Positions 23,601 through 26,905 of a stretch of DNA of 26,905 nt are shown piece after piece; position 1 is the first letter of the stretch, and each line of letters begins with the position of its first letter. The notes under the pieces are model-generated. The model saw only the letters and a list, made by a program, of their open reading frames with translations. It did no database searches and was not told the origin of the DNA. This DNA is from Intoshia linei. Its lineage: Eukaryota > Orthonectida > Rhopaluridae. Both the position numbers and the translations under genes were made by a program. The stretch lies in assembly GCA_001642005.1 (NCBI GenBank), contig LWCA01000456.1, positions 1-26,905 on the forward strand, in the 5' to 3' direction.

Positions 23601-26600
23601 CTTTATAGTTAATAATTCATATTATAATTATAATTATACAATTTTAATAGTTTATTTATTATTATAATAATAATTAGAATTTAATGTGTGATATTGTCCT
23701 TACTTATATAAAACTATTTGTTTGTCTGTCTGAATGTGTGTTATCGTTTATTTCAATAATTAAGAGTCTTAGAATTTTTAAAATTCCACATTTCTATTAC
23801 TATTTTTTACGAAGTGAAAGTAAGATAAATTCCAATCTCAGAAACTCACATCTTACCAGTCAAAAACTCCATTAATCCTTTTTTTTTGGAATATCAAACT
23901 AGTTCTAGAATTGGTAATTTGGCACTTCCAAATACAAAGAGTATACAAAAGTTAACAAAATGAATAACAAATAAACAACTTTTAAAGAGGATTTTAGAAA
24001 TTTTTTTCAGGTCATATTTAAAAAATTTTAAAGAGGATTTTAGGAAATATTTTTACATTAATTTATCGTAGTTATTTTCAAAGAGGTTCTATTTTTTAAA
24101 TTTTATTTGTTCCATCTTATTTACGAAAATATGTGTAGATTTTTAAAAACACCAATTTCTAATACAGTTTTTCGATTATTACATTTTATACAAATTAAAT
24201 TTCATAAATTGAGTCTTTCAGGGTGAAAACCCCAAAATATCGATCCTATTTTTAAAAATAAAACGAGACCTATATTTTTTTTAAATTTACATTCTGATAA
24301 ATATTTTAAAATCATGAACATAATAAATTTCGATTTCAAAAACTTAATCTTCATGGTTAAAACCCAAATTACCCATACCAACTTATCTAAAAGTTATTTA
24401 ATAATTATTAATAATATTTATCGTTATTTAATAAAATAAAAAAAAATAAATAGCCCTAGAATTTATAAAAAATCACATTTAATACTTCTTTATCCAGTGA
24501 AAATATATAACGTTTCAATGTTAAGTTAAGCTTACATTTTTAACAAAGCAATTTACTGTTTACGCTGTTTTATTATTTTTTTAGGGAAATTATTTCAGTA
24601 TAACAAAAAATTTGACATAATTAAATGGTCCTATAATTTAAAAATAAAAACTTGTTTTGACATGTTTGGAAACAATTACTTTAAAAGATTGCTTATAGTA
24701 ATTAGTGGAATTTTATGTTATTTTTTATTATTTGGTAGAGGTAGAAAGACCGCCCTCAGCAAAGATAGGTGGTGTTTGTACAAAGTACAAAACATCCCAG
24801 CTAGTTATTATATATAATTTTACCATGATTTTTTCAAGGACAATAATTTTGATTTTGTTTATTAAATTTATATAATTTTTTTTAAAATTGGTTTCATTTT
24901 CTTCATTTTTTTTGATAAATACGTTGAAATCATAGTCAAAATCAAATTTTGTAAAAATAAATTCAAATTCTGGATGTATATGATGAGTATGTAAATCACA
25001 TACATTTTTTAAAATGTTGTTAATTTCTGTCAATGTCGTTTTGATTGGTATATTGGAAATAATTAATTTTTCATGTATATTTTGTCTAAATAATTATAAA
25101 TTAAGTTTTTAAATCCATTTGATATATTGTAATTAATGGCATAATAATAATTAAAAACCATAATAACTTTTTGTTAAATTATATATTGTTAATAATACAT
25201 GTTTCGATTTTTTTTATTTTGAATTATAAACATTTTCCATATTTTGAATGCCTTGATTTTAGTATAATTTTTAAAAAAGGATAATTTCTTTAATTGATAA
25301 TATATTGTTCTCTCGTGCAAATATTTTAAAATACTTTTATGGTCAACAATACCACCAACATTATGAATCTAAATTTTCTGTTAAATGTTAAAAATTAAAA
25401 TACAACCGTAATTACGTGATTTGGTGAACCAATTAAATATACTTCACATTTCGATATATCTTTCATGTCGATTATTTTGGGATCATAGTAATTTGTATCG
25501 TCATAATATGTACCAGTTACAGTGGCGTATGTAAAATATGCCTCAGTTAAATTATTAAACCAAGGCTTTTCGTCATTTAACTAAAAATATTTAAAATATG
25601 TTTTTTATTATGATACTGGTTTTATGTTTTTTGTCAATTTAGATTTAATCATTTTATTATAAAAGTGTATGATAATTGAACAAAATTCAGATTCAGTCCC
25701 ATCAATATTAATCAGTTTAGAATTAATTACTTTTGGTGAAATGTTTATGTTTGTGATCCGCTCTATTTAATAAATTTTTAATAAATAAAAAAATTTTGTT
25801 AATTTAAAAAGTGCAGAATAATGGGTTATATTGATACTTATACTAATATAGATATATTGACCCTTATAATATAGAATGGACCTTTTAGCAGGACTAGTCT
25901 ACAGTAATTTACAATAATAAAAAATTCAAAATATTTCGAGCCACACCCATTGGCGAACACTTATCAACTATAATGTACATTTATAATGTATATTTTTCAA
26001 TTTATATTAAATAAAACCGTCATGCTTTATTATTGATGGAAATTTTTTTAATGATTCTATTGGAGGTAGATAATAATCAGGTTTAAATCTAAATGTAAAT
26101 TATTAGTTTGGATCAGTGTTTCTTTAATTTGTTGAAAATTTAAAAATATTTTAAAGAATTAAATAAAATTTTAATGTGTAAAATTGACTTACATTATAGT
26201 AACTCACATTAAAGTATAACATAATAATTCGCATTAATTAGCGAATCGCTACTTCATATTTATTGAAAACAAATATTGTAATTTACAATTTTTAAAAATT
26301 TTCTAGAACGGTCGCTAGAAAATTATGCAGACTAGTGGTTAGGAAACTCTGATTTAGATATAAATAATAAATAACTTGTCATATTTCTAAGATGAAAACT
26401 TTGTAATTTTTATTCAAAAAAATCATGCTCTTTACTAATTCACAAAAACTAATCAATAAATTAATATTGAGTGTAGTTACTACAACTTACCATTTACCTT
26501 TAATAAAAATTTGAATATTTTAAAATTACGTTTTTACAGTTAAATAATCTTCCCATTTTTCACTATTAGTTCCTTTTACTGATTTACACGATTCATTTTT

Positions 26601-26669
26601 AAAATGGAGTTTGTTTGCAATATCATTTAATTTACATAATTGAGAATTATATTTTGATTTGTTTTCCAT
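1651..26669 (-). CDS. Axonemal-type dynein heavy chain, 38 exons, 3' end beyond window
   Basis: Force-generating ATPase heavy chain that moves along axonemal microtubules. Exons (high to low): 26669-26538, 25760-25617, 25580-25407, 25368-25199, 25085-24824, 23583-23499, 23210-22698, 22654-22416, 21848-21726, 21088-20915, 20484-20266, 19789-16535, 16502-16322, 16066-15888, 15817-15559, 15252-15186, 12455-12262, 10956-10714, 10638-10567, 10525-10383, 9939-9817, 9772-9464, 9395-9225, 9187-9026, 8988-8899, 7102-6905, 6866-6705, 6652-6452, 6416-6141, 6105-5980, 5082-4988, 3497-3481, 3303-3038, 2996-2901, 2860-2720, 2684-2454, 2415-2297, 1756-1651. Every junction is GT-AG and phases agree throughout, giving 3239 codons without a stop. 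Order seen: tail, linker, AAA1 (GPTGTGKT), AAA2 (GPSLSGKST), AAA3 (GTSGTGKS), AAA4, stalk with microtubule-binding domain, AAA5 start. Axonemal heavy chains are about 4000-4600 residues, so roughly a quarter is missing to the left. The tail motif with two Trp/Lys-rich helices suggests a single-headed inner-arm type (DNAH3/6/7/12/14-like), but I cannot fix the paralogue. The sequence is divergent for the family. Family assignment is very secure; individual splice sites are predictions. Confidence 0.93.
1757..2296. other. Dynein intron 37
   Basis: 540 nt. Apart from the Helitron-related fragment near 2050-2130 I see only AT-rich sequence. Confidence 0.75.
2050..2130. repeat. Fragment related to the Helitron-like interior
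   Basis: TTCAGGGTCAAAACCCCAAA followed by TTACC, then AACAGCCCTAGAATTTA, resembles 24220-24245 and 24350-24380 plus AATAGCCCTAGAATTTATAA near 24450. No end of the element could be located. It lies in intron 37 of the dynein gene. Confidence 0.5.
2720..6416 (-). CDS. Dynein heavy chain exons 29-35 (stalk and microtubule-binding domain)
   Basis: The stalk is an antiparallel coiled coil with the microtubule-binding domain at its tip. Exon 29 (6416-6141) holds MHQIAMKKLKEKNKFDKS and the start of coiled coil 1 up to KIKLKAI; exon 30 (6105-5980) continues it. Exon 31 (5082-4988) has CYKSELDSAQPKLDIAMKNL, matching the CEADLAEA-PALEEA signature. Microexon 32 gives NPPHI. Exon 33 (3303-3038) is the binding domain: VKEVMFSISILF, then FMEKIKKYNKSNINKKMINK, KKYTRNPKF and ICKYLCEWVLAIE, very close to the family pattern. 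Exons 34 (2996-2901) and 35 (2860-2720) form coiled coil 2, rich in Lys, Glu and Gln. Introns within this block are 35, 35, 897, 1490, 177, 41 and 40 nt (first value precedes exon 29), the long ones carrying transposon relics. Confidence 0.92.
3481..3497 (-). CDS. Dynein heavy chain exon 32, 17-nt microexon
   Basis: Exon 31 ends in phase 2 (AA) and exon 33 starts with two bases that need a preceding G; joined directly they give a stop. A 17-base exon with acceptor ATATAG and donor GTAATA fits exactly: it completes Lys, encodes Asn-Pro-Pro-His-Ile, and donates the G of Val. The Pro-Pro pair is the conserved element at the base of the microtubule-binding domain (family K-NPP--V). The flanking introns are 1490 and 177 nt. 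Confidence 0.82.
3571..3738 (+). other. Short plus-strand open frame, unrecognised
   Basis: A 55-codon frame starting MTTFLNARVKFTFALGRDF, inside intron 31 between the microexon and the hAT relic. Its first 30 codons are less AT-biased and look more protein-like than the surroundings. It could be a fragment of a processed pseudogene or chance. I recognise no family, and there is no supporting splice or promoter signal. Confidence 0.2.
3908..4616 (-). mobile_element. hAT-like DNA transposon relic with transposase C-terminus
   Basis: An 8-bp target duplication TGTTAGAT lies at 3900-3907 and 4617-4624. Termini: CAGTGGTTTTCAACC at the left, GGTTGAAGACCATA at the right, complementary with a few mismatches, as in hAT elements. 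The minus-strand frame at 4083-4343 contains LPSTCLCEAEF, then RLNVNDDMRLALS and LPRIS. This is the hAT C-terminal dimerisation segment (family PFPTTYLCEAGFS, RN-L-VE-DLR-ALS). At 709 bases it is an internally deleted copy. It lies in intron 31 of the dynein gene. Confidence 0.88.
4083..4343 (-). pseudogene. hAT transposase C-terminal fragment (ZBED5/FAM200-like)
   Basis: An 86-codon open frame. Only the part from about FLPSTCLCEAEF onward is recognisable as hAT C-terminus; Gly of the usual CEAGFS is Glu. The N-terminal residues of this frame are not family-like. No DDE core, zinc finger or earlier part of a transposase is present, so it cannot be functional. Confidence 0.82.
5474..5794. mobile_element. 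Non-autonomous hAT-like element (MITE), 321 bp
   Basis: A perfect 8-bp duplication ATCTAAAT lies at 5466-5473 and 5795-5802. Ends CAGTGGCAC and GTGGCCACTG are inverted repeats, with subterminal GGGCC motifs on both sides (5503-5530 and 5750-5778). No coding capacity. It lies in intron 30 of the dynein gene. Confidence 0.88.
6452..8988 (-). CDS. Dynein heavy chain exons 25-28 (AAA4)
   Basis: Exon 25 (8988-8899) encodes VYDDFTRNICKILRTIG and NLLM, corresponding to the helix and strand before the AAA4 P-loop. The P-loop itself is in exon 26 (7102-6905), 1.8 kb away across an intron with a hAT element: GCQSTGKR, residues about 2563-2570, so the usual Ser/Thr after Lys (or the GRQS of many dyneins) is Arg. 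KKKVLVITDND is the Walker B strand. I end exon 26 at GTTACT (38-nt intron) rather than at GTATTT (26 nt), because this keeps TDNDIINDAILSDILSIL collinear with the family. Exon 27 (6866-6705) and exon 28 (6652-6452, RLKLNLCIVLIINDF, the NLHVVLCMSP-like strand) complete AAA4. Confidence 0.88.
7466..8435 (-). mobile_element. hAT-like DNA transposon relic, 970 bp
   Basis: A perfect 8-bp duplication TTATAGAT lies at 7458-7465 and 8436-8443. Termini: CAGCGGTTCTCAACC at the left, GTTGAGAACCACTG at the right, a classical hAT inverted repeat, extended by GGCCCA/TGGGCC-rich subterminal sequence (around 7486-7530 and 8394-8421). The minus strand carries a broken transposase C-terminus. It lies in intron 25 of the dynein gene, just before the AAA4 P-loop exon. 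Confidence 0.93.
7589..7985 (-). pseudogene. hAT transposase C-terminal fragment with internal stop
   Basis: Reading right to left: KHPVWFTDLLKFEPDDETSP, a stop codon near 7902-7904, then in the same frame LTEKLLDLKENLKLVRRIEK, IIAFPTTWLVEAGFSAV, KKRSKFDVNNRGIIRLRLNK. This matches the hAT C-terminal dimerisation region (PTTWL-EAGFSA and R-LDV---LRLRL). The catalytic core is absent. The single in-frame stop and loss of the 5' two thirds make it a relic. Confidence 0.85.
9026..10956 (-). CDS. Dynein heavy chain exons 18-24 (AAA3)
   Basis: AAA3 is a regulatory nucleotide site in dyneins. Exon 18 (10956-10714) runs from VVLPQDVNLYNYFID to VPILLSG. Exon 19 (10638-10567) gives Walker A GTSGTGKS (residues about 2205-2212). 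A predicted 41-nt intron leads to exon 20 (10525-10383), FYSQDNLMLSNQ to APSNKK; this intron restores frame but is the weakest junction here. Exon 21 (9939-9817) carries Walker B as ILYYLSDMSM where the family has VIFVDDLNMP, so the first Asp is Ser. After a 44-nt intron, exon 22 (9772-9464) ends KPYHIFNLHDLYK, matching the FNLRD motif. Exon 23 (9395-9225) has WIQLWMHESNRCFRDRI, matching the RLWIHE-RVF-DRL signature. Exon 24 (9187-9026) is less conserved and leads to AAA4. Confidence 0.9.
9940..10382. other. Dynein intron 20
   Basis: 443 nt without a gene. A small direct repeat AAAATGTTCCCTTAAA occurs near 10051 and 10122; nothing else is recognisable. Confidence 0.7.
11184..11741. repeat. 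Fold-back element with inverted arrays of about 21-bp GTCAGT units
   Basis: On the left, GTCAGT recurs at 11184, 11207, 11227, 11247 and 11277. On the right, the complement (ACTGAC or TTGACA/CTGACA) recurs at 11509, 11651, 11672, 11693, 11715 and 11736. Spacing is 20-23 bases in both arrays. Next to the centre, GTTGACAAGGTGTCAGTAT (11265-11283) has a perfect inverted copy at 11507-11525. No open frame. It lies in intron 17 of the dynein gene. Confidence 0.8.
11946..12146. mobile_element. 201-bp element with perfect 33-bp terminal inverted repeats
   Basis: The arm at 11946-11978, starting TGTTACAGGCAGTTTGGAAA, is a perfect complement of 12114-12146, and similarity extends a few bases further in. 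CATA flanks it on both sides (11942-11945 and 12147-12150), a possible 4-bp target duplication. The 135-base interior is AT-rich and noncoding. The superfamily is not clear from the ends. It lies in intron 17 of the dynein gene. Confidence 0.82.
12262..12455 (-). CDS. Dynein heavy chain exon 17 (AAA2/AAA3 junction)
   Basis: Encodes YKSFAQRLIKSNSDNLKYF, then FAFSILWSIGSNF, which matches the conserved FLFSLIWSIG-type stretch between AAA2 and AAA3. The exon starts with one base that completes the codon left open by exon 16 (AA plus A gives Lys), so the reading frame passes cleanly over the 2.7-kb intron carrying the piggyBac element. It ends after FEKQATL plus the first base of a Gly codon. Confidence 0.9.
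13097..13141. repeat. Short tandem repeat AATAACTAATAAACTAAT
   Basis: About two and a half copies of an 18-bp unit, in the 5' leader of the piggyBac transposase pseudogene, roughly 45 bases before its start codon. Confidence 0.75.
13185..14876 (+). pseudogene. piggyBac transposase, frameshifted
   Basis: DDE_Tnp_1_7-type transposase in four pieces. Piece 1 (13185-13592) is the acidic N-terminus (DDSDSIDEDD) and start of the core. Bases 13593-13698 continue in other frames, with a stop near 13669. Piece 2 (13699-13935) has HFANNAQLV and SVDEQIIRFKG, with the first catalytic Asp. A damaged stretch from 13936 contains LCFDN (Asp codon 14074-14076, second catalytic position). Piece 3 (14143-14412) has VVKWYDNRPV, the third catalytic Asp. 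Piece 4 (14406-14876) overlaps it by a frameshift inside the MGG-VD motif, then KWYIAVFHWIL and a C-terminal Cys-rich block (KCKLCS, CCRHERNC), a cross-brace zinc-finger-like remnant. All three catalytic Asp survive, but several frame breaks mean it cannot encode an intact enzyme. Confidence 0.92.
15186..16066 (-). CDS. Dynein heavy chain exons 14-16 (AAA2, second half)
   Basis: Exon 14 (16066-15888) is strongly conserved: GPIYPEWMENLNTLLDASR, CLPNGERLNINNNLRLIFEV, DDLSTASPAVISRCSIVYL. This is the dynein AAA2 stretch that includes the sensor region and conserved Ser-Arg-Cys. Exon 15 (15817-15559) has FTWKEYLDFWIK and a helical segment. I end it at the phase-1 GTAATG donor, because the later GGTAAT donor gives a stop codon at the next junction. 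Exon 16 (15252-15186) encodes VDRKMSSYLSF and ends in phase 2 at AA/GTAAAA. Its partner exon 17 lies 2.7 kb away across the piggyBac insertion. Confidence 0.88.
16322..16502 (-). CDS. Dynein heavy chain exon 13, Ser/Thr-rich insertion in AAA2
   Basis: A 181-base exon, residues about 1831-1890, joined to exon 12 by an intron of only 32 nt and to exon 14 by splitting a Gly codon. Its last residues, KFIIFD, continue into GPIYPEW of the next exon and reconstitute the AAA2 Walker B strand (family form WIIFDGPVD). The first roughly 55 residues (SSISSKSY, then TTTPTSQNSSP and so on) have no counterpart in the dyneins I know, where only a handful of residues separate the helix ending exon 12 from Walker B. 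No downstream AG in the exon has the right phase to skip the extra sequence, so the insertion seems real if the 32-nt intron is spliced. Confidence 0.75.
16535..19789 (-). CDS. Dynein heavy chain exon 12 (linker, AAA1, first part of AAA2)
   Basis: A single 3255-base exon, 1085 codons, residues about 746-1830. The first two thirds are the end of the tail and the linker (DHC_N2 region): VQGLEDVLLPQLEES, FIKP-like YVKPIENSVSDWLYKIK, and LFARFYFLSNSDIITMLS match conserved linker stretches. AAA1 follows, the main ATPase site of every dynein. ITPLTDRAQLT precedes Walker A GPTGTGKTET (residues from about 1441). Walker B is ICLDEINR (about 1490-1497; family usually CFDEFNR), with both acidic residues kept. 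LPDNLKSQFR follows, then LSEGFGNAKILSKK and FSQQYHYDFSLRS. AAA2 begins with Walker A GPSLSGKST (from about 1728) and NPGSVDINELYGFFDG, then EWHDGIIGNVIR. The exon ends after IESEN. AAA1 looks catalytically competent. Exon size contrasts strongly with the 17-300 base exons around it. Confidence 0.97.
19940..20217. mobile_element. Non-autonomous hAT-like element, 278 bp
   Basis: Ends CAGGGTTATCAAC and GTTGAGAATCCCTG are imperfect inverted repeats. The flanking octamers are GTATATAG (19932-19939) and GTATATAA (20218-20225), 7 of 8 identical. No coding capacity seen. It lies in intron 11 of the dynein gene, directly before the giant exon. Confidence 0.8.
20266..23583 (-). CDS. Dynein heavy chain exons 6-11 (tail, continued)
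   Basis: Six exons continue the tail: 23583-23499, 23210-22698, 22654-22416, 21848-21726, 21088-20915 and 20484-20266. They encode about 451 residues (approximately 295-745) of helical, Asn/Ile/Lys-rich sequence with little primary conservation, as expected for the tail. Splice phases run 1, 1, 0, 0, 0, 0 and join without a stop. The large exon 7 begins mid-codon (GAC split after G) and runs to IFEG. Exon 9 contains NPIGKILLYYDD and NNRIHWNLTEF. Exon 11 ends SVARTMRKLK. Assignment to dynein rests on uninterrupted phase continuity into the unmistakable exon 12 and on the absence of any other gene signal, more than on motif matches. Confidence 0.78.
20537..20851. mobile_element. Non-autonomous hAT-like element, 315 bp
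   Basis: Terminal inverted repeats CAGGGGTGTC and GACACCCCTG are perfect over 10 bp and typical of a widespread hAT terminus. Flanking octamers are TTATAAAA (20529-20536) and TTTTAGAA (20852-20859), 6 of 8 identical, so an aged target duplication. GC-rich subterminal sequence (GCGGCCC, GCGCGGTCCGCG) stands out from the surroundings. It lies in intron 10 of the dynein gene. Confidence 0.85.
21310..21686. mobile_element. Possible pogo-like (Tc1/mariner superfamily) non-autonomous element, 377 bp
   Basis: Bounded by TA on both sides (21308-21309 and 21687-21688). The left end CAGTAGAGACAGGTTAAACG continues to a GGACC motif. The right end read inward is CAGTAGCGACATATTAAGC, with its GGACCAC about 40 bases further in. 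CAGT-GA----GTTAA--GGACC resembles the pogo/Tigger terminus. The repeats have diverged and there is no coding capacity. It lies in intron 9 of the dynein gene. Confidence 0.62.
21910..22300. repeat. Degenerate minisatellite, about 29-bp unit with 87-bp higher-order period
   Basis: Repeated units of the form GTTGGTAAAAGTGGATTTTT followed by CTCAAAAAG, with substitutions and small indels, about 13 copies. The variant TTGTTAAAAATGGATTTTT recurs at 21970, 22056 and 22143, spacing 86 and 87 bases, so three units form a higher-order repeat in the middle. It lies in intron 8 of the dynein gene. Confidence 0.82.
23211..23498. other. Dynein intron 6
   Basis: 288 nt, AT-rich, no recognisable element or gene. 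Confidence 0.7.
23697..24804 (+). mobile_element. Helitron-like non-autonomous element
   Basis: The 5' end TCCTTACTTATATAAAAC followed by TTTGTTTGTCTGTCTG begins with TC, and the 3' end is CTAG followed by T (24801-24805). A short hairpin TTGTAC-AAA-GTACAA (24777-24791) lies about 10 bases before CTAG, as expected for Helitrons, and there is no target duplication. The expected A before TC is a G here. The interior has two copies of an AAAACCCCAAAT-like motif (near 24229 and 24360) that recurs at 2080-2095. A similar 3' end occurs at 404-458. It lies in intron 5 of the dynein gene, 19 nt from the splice donor. Confidence 0.62.
24824..26669 (-). CDS. Dynein heavy chain exons 1-5 (N-terminal tail)
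   Basis: Start of the tail, which in axonemal dyneins carries intermediate/light-chain partners and docks the motor. Exon 1 (26669-26538, 44 codons) begins MENKSKYNSQ; an in-frame TAA lies 69 bases upstream with no ATG between, which supports this start. Exon 2 (25760-25617) uses acceptor AGAG just before CGG, because the AG two bases earlier opens a frame that stops. Exon 3 (25580-25407) ends VYLIGSPNHVIT. Exon 4 (25368-25199) holds HNVGGIVDHKSILKYLHER followed by FKNYTKIKAFKIWKMF, resembling the conserved Trp-rich helix in the tails of single-headed inner-arm heavy chains. Exon 5 (25085-24824) ends VLEKIM. Introns 2 and 3 are only 36 and 38 nt. Exon 1 is the least certain because its 132 bases have no conserved motif; it rests on phase, start context and position. 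Confidence 0.82.
25761..26537. other. Dynein intron 1
   Basis: 777 nt between the first two coding exons. It contains the possible hAT-like element at 26114-26351; the remainder is AT-rich with no open frame that fits the gene. Confidence 0.65.
26114..26351. mobile_element. Possible non-autonomous hAT-like element, 238 bp
   Basis: Left end CAGTGTTTCTTTAA, right end GGTTAGGAAACTCTG, partially complementary. Flanking octamers GTTTGGAT (26106-26113) and ATTTAGAT (26352-26359) match at 6 of 8 positions. The signal is weaker than for the other hAT-like copies. It lies in intron 1 of the dynein gene. Confidence 0.55.
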
Positions 26670-26858
26670 TATAAATATTATATATAAAATGTAGCTTATT
26701 GAGCGTATAAAATTTTTTTTAAATAATATTTTATATTAAAAAATATATGTATCCAAGATAATTCTAACAAACGTAAATTACAAGCATATTAAATTTCAAT
26801 ATGGGTATAATGATGAAACCATTAGTTACAATAATAGACAGTAACAGACAATAACAGA

Positions 26859-26905
26859 AATCGGCGTTTGAGCTTTTAAACGTGGTACCGCCTTTATAAT
26901 ACTGT
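26859..26905 (+). repeat. Partial copy of the inner arm of the 714-1390 element, cut by the window edge
   Basis: GAAAT-GGCGTTTGAGCTTTT, then GTGGTACCG-CTT-ATAATA, corresponds to 910-957 with about 8 differences in 47 bases. The sequence upstream (26820-26858) does not resemble the outer arm, so this may be a related family sharing only the core. Confidence 0.7.

Noticed and set aside
24728-24823. Extension of dynein exon 5 into an additional 31 codons
   Set aside because: The extra codons come from intron and Helitron-end sequence; the GTAAAA donor at 24823 gives the right phase for exon 6.
26670-26700. TATA-like sequence just upstream of the dynein start codon
   Set aside because: TATATATAA-type strings are everywhere in this AT-rich DNA, so it cannot be called a promoter.
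1-26905. CRISPR arrays, tRNA, rRNA or bacterial operons
   Set aside because: Nothing of the kind was seen; the window is intron-rich eukaryotic DNA.

Overview
The window is AT-rich eukaryotic nuclear DNA, almost certainly from an arthropod. The mix of hAT, piggyBac, Helitron and pogo-like elements in an AT-rich background makes a hemipteran such as an aphid my best guess (inference; I cannot run a search). It holds one real host gene. A very long, many-exon gene on the minus strand starts near the right edge (ATG at 26669) and runs off the left edge. It encodes a dynein heavy chain of the axonemal type. I could chain 38 exons with matching splice phases. Together they give 9717 coding bases (3239 codons) with no stop, from the N-terminal tail to the start of AAA5.

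Layout of the gene, right to left: tail exons 26669-20266; one giant 3.26-kb exon (19789-16535) with the end of the tail, the linker, all of AAA1 and the first half of AAA2; a Ser/Thr-rich insertion exon inside AAA2 (16502-16322); rest of AAA2 (16066-12262); AAA3 (10956-9026); AAA4 (8988-6452); stalk coiled coil 1, microtubule-binding domain and coiled coil 2 (6416-2720), including a 17-nt microexon; and the start of AAA5 (2684-1651). The rest of AAA5, AAA6 and the C-terminal domain must lie beyond base 1. AAA1 and AAA2 keep nucleotide-binding motifs, while AAA3 and AAA4 show unusual substitutions.

The larger introns are filled with transposon relics. These are a decayed piggyBac element with TTAA target duplications (12695-15087); two hAT elements keeping fragments of a transposase C-terminus (3908-4616 and 7466-8435); several short hAT-like non-autonomous elements (5474-5794, 19940-20217, 20537-20851, 26114-26351); a pogo-like element (21310-21686); a Helitron-like element (23697-24804) with a related 3' end at 454-457; a fold-back element with inverted 21-bp arrays (11184-11741); a long inverted-repeat element (714-1390) whose core recurs at the right edge; a short element with perfect 33-bp terminal inverted repeats (11946-12146); and a degenerate minisatellite (21910-22300). 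By contrast, 15 of the 37 introns are only 32-44 nt long. I found no rRNA, tRNA, CRISPR array or second host gene. Most other open frames are shadows on the opposite strand.
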